A DNA stretch of 64,000 nucleotides from Ursus arctos. Lineage: Eukaryota; Chordata; Mammalia; Carnivora; Ursidae. A program made the translations under genes and the position numbers. Numbering within the stretch: position 1 is the stretch's first letter; every line of letters starts with the position of its first letter. Shown here in pieces: positions 53,542 through 64,000 of the stretch. The notes beneath the pieces were generated by a model. It saw only the letters and a list, made by a program, of their open reading frames with translations, was not told where the DNA came from and did no database searches. The stretch spans positions 50,515,438 to 50,579,437 of the forward strand of contig NW_026622786.1 of assembly GCF_023065955.2 (NCBI RefSeq). The letters run 5' to 3'.

Positions 53542-54685
53542 GCATGTGTACACACACACCTTTTAAAACTTATGTTTTTCTGTAATGATATTTTGAGGGA
53601 AATTCTATATTGGGCAGGAATTCAGACACCCTGACCTCTTAAACCTCTTCCCAGCCCTGAATTCCTTGCTTTACTTTCCAGACACTAGTGCTAGGTACTG
53701 AGTGCATAAGGACAGATGGGCCACCCAGTCTGTCCTCTAAGGATGTTCACAGTCCACAGACAGACAAATCTGGGATCACAGTCCTGTGCTAGGTACTGTG
53801 GGAGTGTAGCAGTTTCCTTGAGAGGCAGACTTGGCCTGGGGCAGGGGTGGTGGCCCGGTCAGGCGGGTGTTGATCTCTAGACCTAGGAGGTTAAGTGAGA
53901 TCTTGCCATTCCCAGAAAGGTAGCAGAGCATTCTGGGCTGACCACTCCAGCCCCTATGTTCTCACTGTGGCCCACTTAGTATCACTCTAGAGACCCTGAC
54001 CAGGGAAGCAAGGGAGGTCCTGATGAGACGTGGGGAGCACCGGGTCCCGCAGGGGCTGCTTTTCCAGGTGCAGAAGGAAATGGTCCTGTTGCAAACAGCT
54101 GGGGGTGCTTCCTGTGGCCCCACGGCCAGGTCCCCATGAACTCCTGCCTCCACTTACAGAATCCCTGCAGGGGTTTGCCTGATCGCCCCACCACCGAGAA
54201 AGCCTGAGCTGCCTCCATACCCCCAGGGAGGAGCAAACAAAGGCTGATGACAGTACCATTTTGGAGAGTTTGCTCACCCCTGATGTACTCAGTGGCACTC
54301 CTGGAACGTGCTTCATTCATTTGGAATCATAAATAAAATCCAAGGGTCAAGTCTGCCTGGCACTTGGCCTTACAGGCTCCATAGCTGTTTCCGGAGTCCC
54401 AGAGTTACCCCAAAGTAATGTTGTTGAGAAATGTGTTCCCTGCTTTCCTGGACAGGCATTCATCTTTGAACCACCATTTGTCTGGGCCCGTTATTCATGC
54501 CAGTTGGGAGAGCCTGAGGATGCTGATATATAAGTACTTTTAACCCACCATGTGACTAGATCAAACAGAGGCAAAGCAGTTGTTAAGAATCCCCTAACTG
54601 GGTTAGGTTAGAAGCTTCTCCATTTATCTTGGAACTTTTTTTCTTTTATCTTTTTCTAACCATTTGAGAGCATGATTTTTTTACT
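53542..54685. other. Mostly unique sequence
   Basis: A short L2-like trace may occupy 53690-53790. Frames at 53962-54320 (minus) overlap each other and lack domains. Confidence 0.35.
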
Positions 54686-54689
54686 CAGG

Positions 54690-54810
54690 TATTATTTTTC
54701 CTTCTAAAGGTACGTCATAGGTTCTTAAGAGGATTGCATGAGTTCAGACAAATTCAGGTCATGGTACAGAGTGAGCGTTCGATAACGACCAGTCATTATT
54801 AATAATCATC
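54690..54810 (+). repeat. MIR 3' fragment
   Basis: 'aagaggattgcatgagttca' followed by 'gtgagcgttcgataacgacc' and a TTATTAATAATCATC tail. Confidence 0.65.
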
Positions 54811-54894
54811 AGCTAGCACAGCGTGTGAAGAAAGAGCACGAGATTCTTGGTCAGGAGACCTTGTTTCTAGTCCCACAAATCCTAGATTTCTAGT

Positions 54895-54998
54895 TCCCCA
54901 AATCCTAGAAGAGGCACTGAGCTGGAAAGAGGCCTTCAGCCCTAGTGTTTAGTCCAACAACCTCATTTTTCGGAAGCTTAGAAAGGTCTCAGGGCCCT
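54895..54998 (+). repeat. L3/CR1-like fragment
   Basis: 'actgagctggaaagaggcct', 'gtttagtccaacaacctcat' and 'cggaagcttagaaaggtctc' follow the L3 3' order. Confidence 0.6.
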
Positions 54999-55004
54999 AG
55001 GTGG

Positions 55005-55290
55005 ATTGCTCTTAGCTGAAATGTTCTCCCGCTCGTTTTTTTCAAGCAAGAGTAGCAGTTGCACTGCCATCCCATGGCCGTTGGAAGGATTACACGCGTT
55101 CAGCCCCTCCTGCTCGGCCGCAGTACTTGGCAGCACGAAGTCCGCAATTCCTATTAACTGGTGGTGGTCTTGAATCCTGTGCAAGTGTCTTCCTCTCCTG
55201 TTTGACTGGGAAGATAGAGACTTGTCATCCTTGCATATCGTCATGTCCCCACCATCGGGCACAGTGACCAGCACTCTTTAATGCTTGAAG
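55005..55290 (+). repeat. L2/MIR-like composite relic
   Basis: 'ggaaggattacacgcgttca' suggests a MIR tail. 'tgactgggaagatagagact' and 'gcacagtgaccagcactctt' suggest an L2 3' end. The 98-codon antisense frame across it is judged chance. Confidence 0.4.
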
Positions 55291-56240
55291 GAGGTATCTT
55301 GCTGAGGGTAGAATTTAGGTGAAGTCTGAACCAGAATCCAGCACCTAACGCCATGGTCTAGGCTTTCCGCGCTGTTCCACATGGGCTTCCTTCTCCTTTT
55401 GACTCTAGGCCTCAGTTTCCTCACTTTGGCTGTGATCCATCAGATCTCCCGGTCCTGAGCATTCTTGTGTGCGTGCCACCCGCTGGCCTTTTAAGGAGAC
55501 CCATGTTTGTGCTCAACTTGCCACTAGATGTCGTGATTGGCCAAGTAGCAGAAAGCAAAAAAAAAAAAAAAAAAGCATTGAATATCAGTTGGAGTTATCT
55601 TATCATTAGAAACTAGTTGCCCTTGGATAACTTGGGGAGTTTCCTTGGGGAGGGAAGCAGTTGTTCCAGGATTTGTGTGCAAGGACTTTGGAGCCAGGTA
55701 TGGGTTAGAGGCCACAGCTCTGCTCACACGTCCAGCACCTTGGAACTTGCCAGGGCCCTTGTCTCAGTGATGTCATGCACAGAGCATGCTCAGCTCTTGG
55801 CCCGGGTGGAGGATGAGCTCCACAAGGTTAGCAGCTATGAGAGCTACTTCTGGTATTTGATACCATACAACGCCGTTTTTCTGTTCCCTCCAAGCCAAGT
55901 GGATGGGCTTCAGAAGCCTTGTGGCTTGCTCCCTGTTTTACAAAGCCACAATTTTAAGTAGTCCCTTAAATGGCAGACTGGATGGCATGTCAATATCAGG
56001 TTAAAGGGGAGCCTAGAATATTTGAAGGGATATCAGAGCTCCCCGGGGAGTCAGCACGGAGCTTAATTAGCACAGAGCTGGGTGTCGTGTTCATAACTAG
56101 AACTCGGAGGAGGAGGGTGATGGGGGCATTGTCACAAAATGTTCCTTGCTGACATTGTTCAAAGAAAGGATTTCTTTGCTGCATGGATCTTCATTCAGAT
56201 CTGTGTGTCTTATTTTTAAAATAATTTGGGGGGAATCTTC
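55291..56240. other. Mostly unique sequence with an A18 run
   Basis: A MIR core trace 'aggcctcagtttcctcactt' lies near 55406-55430. An uninterrupted A18 run at 55557-55574 has no SINE body. No exon recognised. Confidence 0.4.
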
Positions 56241-56247
56241 TAGGAAT

Positions 56248-56407
56248 AACAATGACTAGCATTTATTGCACACTTACTGTGTGTAAGTTACTATACTAAA
56301 CACCGTACTTGCATCATTCTGTTTAATGCTCACAACAACCCTGAGATAGGTTTGCTTATTATGTCCATTTTCTAGTTCTAGATGAGGAAATTGAGGTGCA
56401 GAAAGAT
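56248..56407 (-). repeat. MIR, antisense
   Basis: 'catttattgcacacttactg', 'ctgtttaatgctcacaacaa' and 'agatgaggaaattgaggtgc' are in antisense order. Confidence 0.8.
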
Positions 56408-56472
56408 TGTAGTAGTAATAATAATAATAATAATAGTAGTAGTAGTAGTAGTAATAATAATAATAATAATAG
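56408..56472 (+). repeat. (TAA)n/(TAG)n trinucleotide repeat
   Basis: About 21 triplets: TAA units, then TAG units, then TAA units. It lies between two antisense MIR segments, consistent with growth from MIR TATT-tail sequence. Confidence 0.97.
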
Positions 56473-56665
56473 GCAACAAGTACTGCGTACTTACCACAAG
56501 TCAGGCATTATTCTAAGATCTTTAAGTATTCCTCCCCCAATAACCCTATTTACCCGAGGCAACCCAGGCACAGAGAGGTGATGTAGCTTTTGAGGTCACA
56601 CAGGGAGGGAGTGGAGCAGTCAGGACACAGATCCTGGCCCGCACGATGGCCAAGTTCCTTTTTAG
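56473..56665 (-). repeat. MIR, antisense
   Basis: 'gtacttaccacaagtcaggc', 'caacccaggcacagagaggt' and 'ttgaggtcacacagggaggg' are in antisense order. Confidence 0.75.
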
Positions 56666-57127
56666 CCACTGTCCTGTGCCGCCTCCTGCAGCACTCATAT
56701 ATATATGTGGCAGGTGCTTGGTAAGTGTTAATGGAGTTGAATAGTTCTCAGACTGATAGCCAACACAGGAGACTCGTGGAGGAAGAGCTCTACGGTTCTT
56801 CCTACTCCTTCTACCCCAAACCACACCTCTGCTAGCTTCCATTAATGTTATGGGACACATATGCTGCTCTCTGAGCAGGATTCTGTACCTAACTTTTTGT
56901 TGGTAATAAATTCTTCGGGAAACACTTCCACAGGGAGCATCTCCACTCGTTTTGTTTGCGTCACATGCTTCTGGTAGGCCTGTGTTGAGTTCGTCTGCTC
57001 TGCTGTCGCGGTGTCCAGCAGTATCTGTTTAGCCTCTCCAGGCCAGGGCCAGAGGGCTGCCGGGGTGGCGGGCCAGCCCTCCGTGTTGCACCATCCGTGT
57101 GTGCTCTGACGTGCAGAGGGCACTCAC
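56666..57127. other. Unique sequence downstream (minus strand) of the exon candidate
   Basis: Intron if the exon is real. The 91-codon minus frame at 56848-57123 follows the donor and has no recognised domain. Confidence 0.35.
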
Positions 57128-57270
57128 CAAGCCTTGAGCAAGCATGCTGCCCAGGCCTGACACCACGCCGATGCCAGGGGACACGAAGGGCAGAGGACCT
57201 GCTTCCCCGGTGAGCAAGCTGGCCACTGCTACCAGGTCATATTTTTTGGTTGTCACGGTGCCAGTAAGCT
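57128..57270 (-). CDS. Internal exon candidate, 143 bp, product unknown
   Basis: Minus strand: a strong acceptor (tgttttccttcctcag, ending 57271), 143 bp, then a consensus donor CTTG|gtgagt (57127-57122). Only one frame is open and it spans the whole exon: 2 bases, then 47 codons, phase 0 at the end. It reads LTGTVTTKKYDLVAVASLLT then GEAGPLPFVSPGIGVVSGLG then SMLAQGL, a mostly hydrophobic, Gly/Ser-rich peptide with no motif I can name. It overlaps no recognised repeat. This is the best splice-site pair in the window. The two blocked alternative frames add some support. The gene, the flanking exons and any link to the candidate at 22495-22542 are unproven. Confidence 0.5.
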
Positions 57271-58600
57271 CTGAGGAAGGAAAACAGGACCCAGGCTGCA
57301 TTAATCATTCTCCAGGTATAATAATTCAGTCCCAGTGGTTTGGTTGCTTGGTTTTCTTATGTGTCATTGCAGTGGGAAACCCAGGTGAAGTCAGACTGAA
57401 ACCTCCTCACACCTGTGATTCTGTAACCTTCTATTCATTATTGCTTTTTCTCTTTACGTGAACTGAGCCATCCATCTCAAATCTTCCTCGGAGCTTGTCA
57501 GCATCCCTGGGGCCTGTGTGAACTAGAGGCCCTGGGGTCAGCCTTCTCAAGGAAAGCAATGTTTTTCCTTCTGAATAGTTCTCCCTCTAAGTACAAGATT
57601 TTTTCCCCCCACTGTGACCAAAATTATGCATATTAAAGGAGATAGAGTGAGGGTTTGGAGCTGTGGGAAGGGTAGGTGACAGCCAATAGGGTGAGGTCCG
57701 CAGGTAGGCTGAAAGGCGCGAGGTGGAGGGCACAGGTACAAAGGCCCCCACCCGTCATTGCTCCATTGGCCCTATTGTCACCTTCCGTGTTCACCTCCCC
57801 AGGATGTAGCTGGAAGCAGGTGTTCGCCTTGTCATTAATAGAGCTAGTGGACACTTGAGAGATAGGAAGGCGTTTAAGTGACAGGCCAAAGGAGATTCTG
57901 GACTCATGTGGATGTTTTTCTTTCTCCCATCTAGGACAGGGCTTCCTACGTGCTTCCTCATGATGGCACACTTAGAAAGGTCACACCACAGTAGGCGGGA
58001 TGGTGCCCATGGCCTGAGGCTCTGGATAGCCGGGTTCTGCCTGCCCACGTGGGCTGAGGCACTCCTTAACCTCAGCCGGGGGAGCTCAGTGAGACGCTGA
58101 ACTCCATAGAATCCGAAGCCTCACAGTAGGGATTATTCTGCAGTCAGTTGTTAAGGCTATTTTACCAAACCATTTTGCTGCCAGAAGTTGGAAATTCAGA
58201 GTAGGTGTTGACTATAGAGATGTCAAGGTCCAGATCCTTCGTGGGATTTGCAGGAGGAAAAAAATGAGTCAAAGAGTCTTGAGCTGGTCACAGAGGGAGC
58301 AGCAGGAATGTTGGGAGCAGAACCGACCCTGAGCTCCCCTAACTATGGAATAGGGGTGACTGAGGAGGCAGGACTTCGTATCACACGTGTGTATGTATGC
58401 ACACGCACGCACACCCCAGGTTCAACGGAGTTACTCTACTCTACTCCTTTTTGCATTTCATTCTAACGAAGTATTTTACAAGCAAAGAGAAATTTTAAAC
58501 CACCTATACCACGTTGCCTCCAACGCAAACCCCTTCCCCAGCCCAAACCCAGACGGTGGGAGGCTGGCGTCCAGCACTGTCATCCTTTGAGCAGTAGGCA
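57271..58600. other. Unique sequence
   Basis: No repeat recognised apart from a short CA-like run near 58395-58412. Overlapping frames at 57633-58100 lack domains. Confidence 0.4.
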
Positions 58601-58619
58601 CAGCACCACAAGCTCCTGG

Positions 58620-59060
58620 GGCCCGTGTCCGACATCAGTTGTCATCCATCTGGTTCGAGCCCGAGAAGCCCGTTACTCAGTAGTGAGTTACTGCCGCAGC
58701 CTCCCAGCTGGTACCCGACTCTAGCGCCGTCTCTCCCGCCCCAGCATGCGGTCAGAACGGACTTCTTAGGAACTAGAAGCCTCATGGTGCTACTCCCTTT
58801 TTTTTTCCTTGTCCGTCTGATGAACTGACTCCCCGTCTGCATTCGGGTGCCGTCCGCACGTTCCTCTGGGGGGTCTTCCCAGCTCAGGGGGGCGGCCTGG
58901 GGTCCCTGTCGCACCATCTACCTTACCTCTTACAACAGTTACTGCGCTGTTCGGAAGTTCTGTGTTTCTCTCCCCTCCCCCCGGATGCTAAGCCCCTCGA
59001 GGACAGTGGGCACTGTCTCGGCTGGTTGTAGCCTGAAGGCCCGGCCCAGACAGGATGACC
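58620..59060 (+). repeat. L2 3' end, CpG-rich
   Basis: 'ctccccgtctgcattcgggt', 'gatgctaagcccctcgagga' and 'cagtgggcactgtctcggct' follow the L2 3' landmark ..ctgtgagctccttgagggcagggactgtgtc... Unusually many CpGs survive for such an old repeat. Confidence 0.6.
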
Positions 59061-59319
59061 ATTCAGTGCACACTCACCAGGGGATTGAACTTTAGTCTCT
59101 GGCTCACTCTACAATAGGCATTGTAAGTTCTGCTTGTTGTGCCAGCTTAAAGCCTTGGCATCTTGGTGGTATCGTGGTTCTCCTATAAACAAACAAGAAC
59201 TGACCACTAGTGACACCCTGGATCGGGATATATTTAGCACATTTGTTGGTAATTACTGTTCATCATTATGACCCTAGGACTCTGTAAAAGTCTTAAGTGC
59301 CCTTGACTCACCAGAAGCA
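59061..59319. other. Unique sequence
   Basis: Nothing recognised. Confidence 0.4.
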
Positions 59320-59324
59320 AATTA

Positions 59325-59430
59325 AATTATTCATTTGGCAAACATTTTGAGTATCCACTTTGCACAAAGCTTGTACTCAGTGCTACGAGGTGTATAAGGA
59401 TGGATAAGATAGGGTTAGCCTCCTAAAGTT
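59325..59430 (-). repeat. L2-like 3' fragment, antisense
   Basis: 'ttcatttggcaaacattttg', 'gagtatccactttgcacaaa' and 'gtgtataaggatggataaga' match the antisense L2 end. Confidence 0.6.
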
Positions 59431-59774
59431 GGCTGTAAAGCTTTTATATTTTGTTGATGTTTCTTTCTATGTCAGACATTTAAAAAGTACAAACAAAAAC
59501 AAAGAAACAAAAAATTAAGCCCTTGAAGAAGGCAAGACCCTTTTTAAGAGTACTGGGATCTCCCAGTATGGAGCCAGAAGGCACTGTGGGCTCTTCATTC
59601 AAGTGCAGGAGTGGGTTGAGATGAGCCGTGCTGCCTTTGGGGGGTACGAGGATATATCGAATGTAAACCTCGCCCTCAGAAAGCCTATAATGGAACAGAA
59701 GAAACAAGAGTTATACCTAAGTACCTCTAAGACAAAGTGGAAAAAAATGCTCTACGTAGTTAGATCTGTTTGGT

Positions 59775-60215
59775 CTACAAGTAAGAGAAAATCCAACTTA
59801 TCTAAAAAGCAGTTCCGATGCAGGCTTTCTCCAGTTGACCAGTTTAGTAGCTTATCAGTATCAGGTTCTTGCCATCTGTTATGTCATCCTCAGAGCATCA
59901 GCTAGCTCTCCTCATGGGCACAGAAAGGCTGCAGGCAGCTCGTCCTTTATCGATGCCAAGGAACATAGAGAACTGCTTCTTATGCATCTCTCCTTAAGAA
60001 TGAAGAGACCTTTAGAAACCCGTGCCACACCCCCAGCTAACTTCTCGTGTCATTGGCAGAAGCGGGACATATGCCCACCCCAAAACTCATCCTTTAAAAA
60101 TGAGATGGAGTCATTTATGTGGCCTATACCAATTTGGATTTACCCTGGTCACATGAGGAAAGGGTGCCCTTGTTCTGCCAGCAGAGCAGAAGGCAGAGAT
60201 GGCTATTGAGTGGCA
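59775..60215 (+). repeat. Second copy of the ancient unnamed repeat
   Basis: 'acaagtaagagaaaatccaa' corresponds to the 5' landmark at 39555. 'catctctccttaagaatgaa', 'cgtgtcattggcagaagcgg' and 'atttaccctggtcacatgag' follow the same order as related mammalian copies. More diverged than 39555-40015. Confidence 0.5.
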
Positions 60216-60369
60216 GGTTAGAGTGCCCGGTAAGAGGGAATCATAAAATATGTCATATTGTTCAGAGGAGAGCAAGGTAGATCCTCATGGAGTTTGCTTC
60301 TAATGGAGAAGACCTACAGGCATTGTCTTTTTGGTTTGGGGGATTCTTTTGCACGCTTTTTGTTTTAAT

Positions 60370-60570
60370 GGAAGAATTATAGATGCTATGGGAGCACATC
60401 AGGAAGGCTTCCTGGAGGAAGTGATGTCTAAGCTATAGAAGAAGACTAAAAAGGGAAGGGACACGATATGTTTGTCTTTCAGGAAGATCACTCTGGCTGT
60501 GAAGAATGGATTGGTGCAGTTCCGATGGCAGGTAGACTGGCTAGGAAGCTGTCACAGTGTGAAAGAGATC
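60370..60570 (-). repeat. L2 fragment, antisense
   Basis: 'aggcttcctggaggaagtga', 'tgtctaagctatagaagaag' and 'aagatcactctggctgtgaa' are antisense L2 landmarks. Confidence 0.7.
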
Positions 60571-61680
60571 AGTGGGCGTCTGCTCAGCATCCCAGCTGCG
60601 TTCGTGGCAGTGGGATAAAAGCACACGAAGTTGAGAAATACTGCATAGCAGAGAAAGCGGGACAAGGAGATAGAAGAGGAGGTGCAGTGGGGCGAGGGCG
60701 GGGGGGGGGGGCGGCGACTCCAGAGCGCCTGGCGTGAGCAGCTGCCCAGAGAGCGGTGCCGCTCCCTGAGCTGGAGACCAGACCCCAGCAGTAGGCGGAC
60801 GTTTGTGGTGGGGGCAGGAAGGGTGAGTTCAGGTGTGGCCAGAGCTCGGGCATGGGAGGCGGGCGCGGTCAGAAGCAAGCTGGAGAGATAGTCAGGAGTC
60901 AGAGCTCACAGGGCCCTGTGGGCCCTTTCAGGAGCCTGATGCTGGAAGGGTCACATCAGGTAGCAGACAGCAGGCTCTCATGTGTTGCAGTAAAATGGGC
61001 TGCACGAAGAGGGCTAGAGGGGGGCCCGAGGCGGCTGGAAAGGGGTTGGGGCTAGTCTAGAGTGACAGCACCAGCTCTGGACACAGCAGCCTCACAGAAA
61101 GGAGAAGTGATAACTTAAGGGAGTTTAAATCCAGTGACACTCTCAAGGCACGGCACCTGTCCTGCCGGGCGGGCATTCTCCCGGTACAAAGTACAGAAAC
61201 AACCTCCCAGGGCTATCAGGGCGCTTCTGGAAGCAGCTCCCTGTGCTCCCGACTCAGGCCAGTGCTCTTCTTACTACAGGTCCCTTCAAGGAGTCTTCAT
61301 GCACCACTGCCCAGACACTTGACTAAGTGCTGGGATTGTACAACCGGGGAGAACACAATCCAGTGTGCTGGGCAGAGAAAGGCAAAAAAAAAAAAAAAAA
61401 AAAAGGCAGTGAAGCCTGAAGGCAAATAAAGAGCTGTGAGCAAGGGAGTGAGCATGGCACTTTCAGCGCTCAGCAGGGAGGAAGTGGGGGCCAGGGGCCG
61501 GGCCAAGGGCAGACTTACACAAGCCCACTGGGGGCTACCCTGACCCTACCTCAGTTCTGCCTGGCCCGACCTGACCAGCACACCTCGCTTTATGATGTAA
61601 ATGACCTCCCTCCCTTGGTAGCAGTGCTCCCGGCTCCTGTTCACTGTAGCACCTGCCTGAGTTGAAGCTCTGCGAGTGTT
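60571..61680. other. GC-rich to mixed sequence with G12 and A21 tracts
   Basis: G12 at 60700-60711 in a locally GC-rich patch (60670-60880), and A21 at 61384-61404. Further diverged L2 antisense pieces are possible at 60900-61000 and 61330-61460 but not firm. Confidence 0.4.
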
Positions 61681-61689
61681 TGAAAACAG

Positions 61690-61820
61690 GGGCTTTGAAA
61701 AAAAAAATTCTTGCAACATATGCACTGAACACCCACAATGGACACAGCTGTGTTCCAGGTGTAGGGCATTCAAAGATGAGGAAGACGTGGGTCTTGTCTT
61801 CATTGAGTAGGGAAGACAGT
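61690..61820 (-). repeat. L2-like 3' fragment, antisense
   Basis: 'gcaacatatgcactgaacac', 'gtgttccaggtgtagggcat' and 'tcaaagatgaggaagacgtg' match the antisense L2 end. Confidence 0.5.
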
Positions 61821-61989
61821 TGCATGAACTTGCCATTGTGGTACAATGAGGTCAGTGCAGTGGTGGCCCTGGAGGACACCGAAAGGAGGCCACTAATTCA
61901 GCCTGGGAGTCACCAGAGAAAGTTGCTAGAAGCTGTAATACAGATTGGATTTACGCTACCCTTCTCTGCCTTGGGACTTTTGTAAGGAC

Positions 61990-62068
61990 ATAGGGATATA
62001 AGTTAGCACTGACTAATGGCTGCCTGGCACATAGTAAAGGCAATGGGTGATAGCTAATATTTGTAGCT
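61990..62068 (+). repeat. MIR 3' fragment
   Basis: 'gctgcctggcacatagtaaa' then 'ggtgatagctaatatttgta' matches the MIR 3' end. Confidence 0.65.
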
Positions 62069-62139
62069 AGATTAGTCACGGGACCAGCTGAGAATAAAGA
62101 GAAATCAGAACATTGCTAAGAAAGTAGTGATACCTCAGT

Positions 62140-62900
62140 CAACCGTCAGTTGCATACATTTACATAACTTAAGGTGTTTGAAGTCAGTTGAACCGGAGTA
62201 GCTAATTGTTTTCAACATATGCACCGCCCACAGTTGATTGGAGCCAGGTGTTGAAAAGTGCTATTAATTAACATGTCTGCGCCCAACAAGAAAGAATGCT
62301 GTGATCCATTAGTGATGTCTGCCGTGGGCACAGGAAAGGGAAGAGACCTCACATCTGCCATCCTTAAATTAGAATAATAGCTCAAATAACTGGGATCTGA
62401 CTACATAAAACCTATGAACTCCACCCCTGTGCACTTCACATTTTTCAGAGACAACAATGCTCTGTTCATGTGTGAAATTTTTGAAAGTAAGTAATCATAA
62501 TTCAAAGTTGTCTGTTGGGATCTAAGTACATTCAGCCCAGTCTCTTATATTTGCTACAGCTAGACAGCGGTCCCCTTGTCACTGATCAGAGCTAGAATCA
62601 GAGCAACATCCTGAAACACCAAGGAAAGGTGAATGTAGGGTAATTAATTGCTATGTCGATTAAATTGTATTTCTCCCAATGGTGGGAGGGTAAAGGAACA
62701 TATCTTAGATTTTCTGTAAGAGCTGATAGGAGAAAGGGGCTGCTAACGAGAATGTCCATTATTCAGAGCTTCCCATTAAAGGGTCGGCCCAGTCACTCAA
62801 GGATGGGCCATAATGAGTTACCGCCAGGCGCCATGCAGCGGGGTGGAGAAGAAAGGGCAGTTACTTGTATCTTGGCAGTAACTTGTTGAAAGACAGCTGC
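62140..62900. promoter_or_regulatory. Repeat-free block resembling conserved non-coding DNA
   Basis: No repeat landmark over about 760 bp. AT-rich with homeodomain-like TAAT/ATTA cores ('gtgctattaattaacatgtc', 'agtagctaattgttttcaac') and balanced composition, as in conserved developmental enhancers. Conservation itself cannot be seen from one sequence. Confidence 0.3.
62449..62486 (+). CDS. Weak 38-bp internal exon candidate
   Basis: An acceptor 'gcacttcacatttttcag' precedes 38 bp, followed by a donor gtaagt. Two frames are open (DNNALFMCEIFE or TTMLCSCVKFLK). Such short exons are uncommon and an isolated pair like this can arise by chance. It lies inside the repeat-free block 62140-62900. 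Confidence 0.22.
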
Positions 62901-64000
62901 AATACAAATGCACTGGTACTTGTCATGCTTCACAGTCATTAACCTGACATCTCTGTTTTGCTGTGCTAAATGCTGATTTGGGTTAGAAAGGCCACCGTGA
63001 ACTCCAGAAGATGGAGTGAGGTATGTTTCATGCATGCGTTTAGCACGTTACGTTTGCAAGATCGTCCTGTTTGCTGTTCTGGTTTTCCCACTTCTAGGGT
63101 CATCCACAGGTTAATTCTTTCTGTCAGTCTTAGAGAGACAAGAGATATCTTGCTTTTCATGTGGAATATATGTAGGCTTATCTTTTGGGGGGTACTTTTG
63201 AATGGGGAACAAGGGCCAAGGTAAAACCGTTTAGTTGACCTAAATGTCCAGGGATCCAGTAAAGGGAGCAGGTGCAACAGCAGGTAAAACTTTGGTACTC
63301 ATGGTCCCAAACACAGCAGCCCTGACCTGCTGGAAGGCCCCACCCTGGGCAGGGAATGGTGCTTCTCCGGAGTGGCCACACTGCGGGCTCTGAAGGAGAC
63401 TGGCCAGCGAGGCCACAGGCTGTCCTCACCATGGGCCAGGCAGCGGATGGAGTTTGTCCTCCTCTCTGAGGCACAGAAAGCTTTTTTCTGTACATATAGC
63501 ATCATTCCCAGAGGCAGACCATGAAACGTTCTCCCTATGCCCCAGCAAGAAAGTCTCCTACAGACTCTGCCTTACTTTTGAACAACTGTAGATTTTACTT
63601 TAAAGGCTAATGTCATTGATTCAGTGGCAAATAAATATTTTAATGCATATATATGTGTGCGTGTAACAAAAATATAAATGGCCAGTCATGGAGGTTGTGA
63701 TTTTCACTACAAATCTTTTTTGGAAATAGGTTAATATGAATGAATATATAAGGATGTGTGTGTGCGTGTGTGTAAAATGTTTGGAAAAGTCCTGGGTGGC
63801 CCAAATAATAATTGTAGTTACAAACTGTTGAAAAAGTATTTTAATACAGAAGGAAAAACAAACGTACATGTACCTTTTTTTAAATGATGAAGAAAAATAA
63901 CTCTGTCTTAATGTTATTTTTCAAGTATCTGATGTATAGATCATTACCAACGTACAGTGTCCTAAAATAGGGAGATGCATCCAGTAAGAGGGGGAAGAAA
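62901..64000. other. Unique sequence to the window end
   Basis: Frames on both strands at 62966-63505 overlap and have no recognised domain. A short TG-rich run lies near 63755-63772. No repeat body recognised. Confidence 0.4.

Noticed and set aside
62996..63029. Plus-strand 34-bp exon before gtatgt
   Set aside because: The acceptor is poor (ttgggttag) and the exon is very short.
1..64000. Prokaryotic operon, phage, defence system or CRISPR content
   Set aside because: Pervasive mammalian SINE/LINE repeats, no long bacterial-type genes and no ribosome-binding-site layout.

Overview
This is a window of mammalian nuclear DNA. It has no complete gene, no bacterial-type gene clusters and no rRNA or functional tRNA gene. 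It carries at least sixteen tRNA-derived CAN-SINEs, recognisable by the head GGGGCGCCTGGGTGGC, a CT-rich middle, and a tail of AAATAAAATCTTTAAAA type. These are specific to carnivores. The dominant young subtype (body with GACAGAGAGAGACAGCC and GGGGGAGTGGGAGAGGAAG on the reverse strand) suggests a caniform carnivore such as a bear, panda or pinniped. The species is inference.

The sequence reads as intronic or intergenic DNA. Ancient mammalian repeats (MIR, L2, L3/CR1-like, hAT and Tigger DNA transposons, MaLR LTRs) are overlaid by carnivore L1 and CAN-SINE insertions. About half of the window shows no repeat I can recognise by eye. Five places have splice-site geometry that could mark exons: 57128-57270 (-), 22495-22542 (-), 34880-34932 (+), and, more weakly, 62449-62486 (+) and 18171-18263 (-). 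I could not assign any of them to a named gene. If the first two are real, both lie on the minus strand with compatible phase and could belong to one gene with very long introns; that is inference.

Layout. 1-11 kb: MIR, MaLR LTR and hAT relics in otherwise unique sequence. 11.4-13.1 kb: a large decayed hAT transposon split by a SINE. 13-25 kb: mostly unique, with an L1 relic, a GATG satellite at 17.4 kb, a long antisense L2 at 20.2-21.3 kb and an L2 split by a SINE at 24.4-25 kb. 26.3-29 kb: a young L1 inside an older L1, and a second young L1 3' end in the opposite orientation. 30-37 kb: an L2 carrying two nested SINEs, a MIR split by a SINE, the plus-strand exon candidate, an LTR-like stretch and a perfect 29-bp tandem duplication. 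38-46.5 kb: SINE-rich, with a CpG-dense block at 45.5 kb. 46.5-51 kb: repeat-poor and AT-rich, resembling conserved non-coding DNA. 51.1-53.5 kb: a three-level nest (Tigger, then L1, then two SINEs). 53.5-64 kb: MIR/L2 relics, the strongest minus-strand exon candidate and a repeat-poor block at 62.1-62.9 kb.

No previously undescribed molecular system is evident. The most informative content is the nested insertion record, which gives relative ages, and the unassigned exon and conserved-element candidates. Boundaries of old repeats are by eye and approximate to tens of bases; target-site duplications (TSDs) are exact where quoted.
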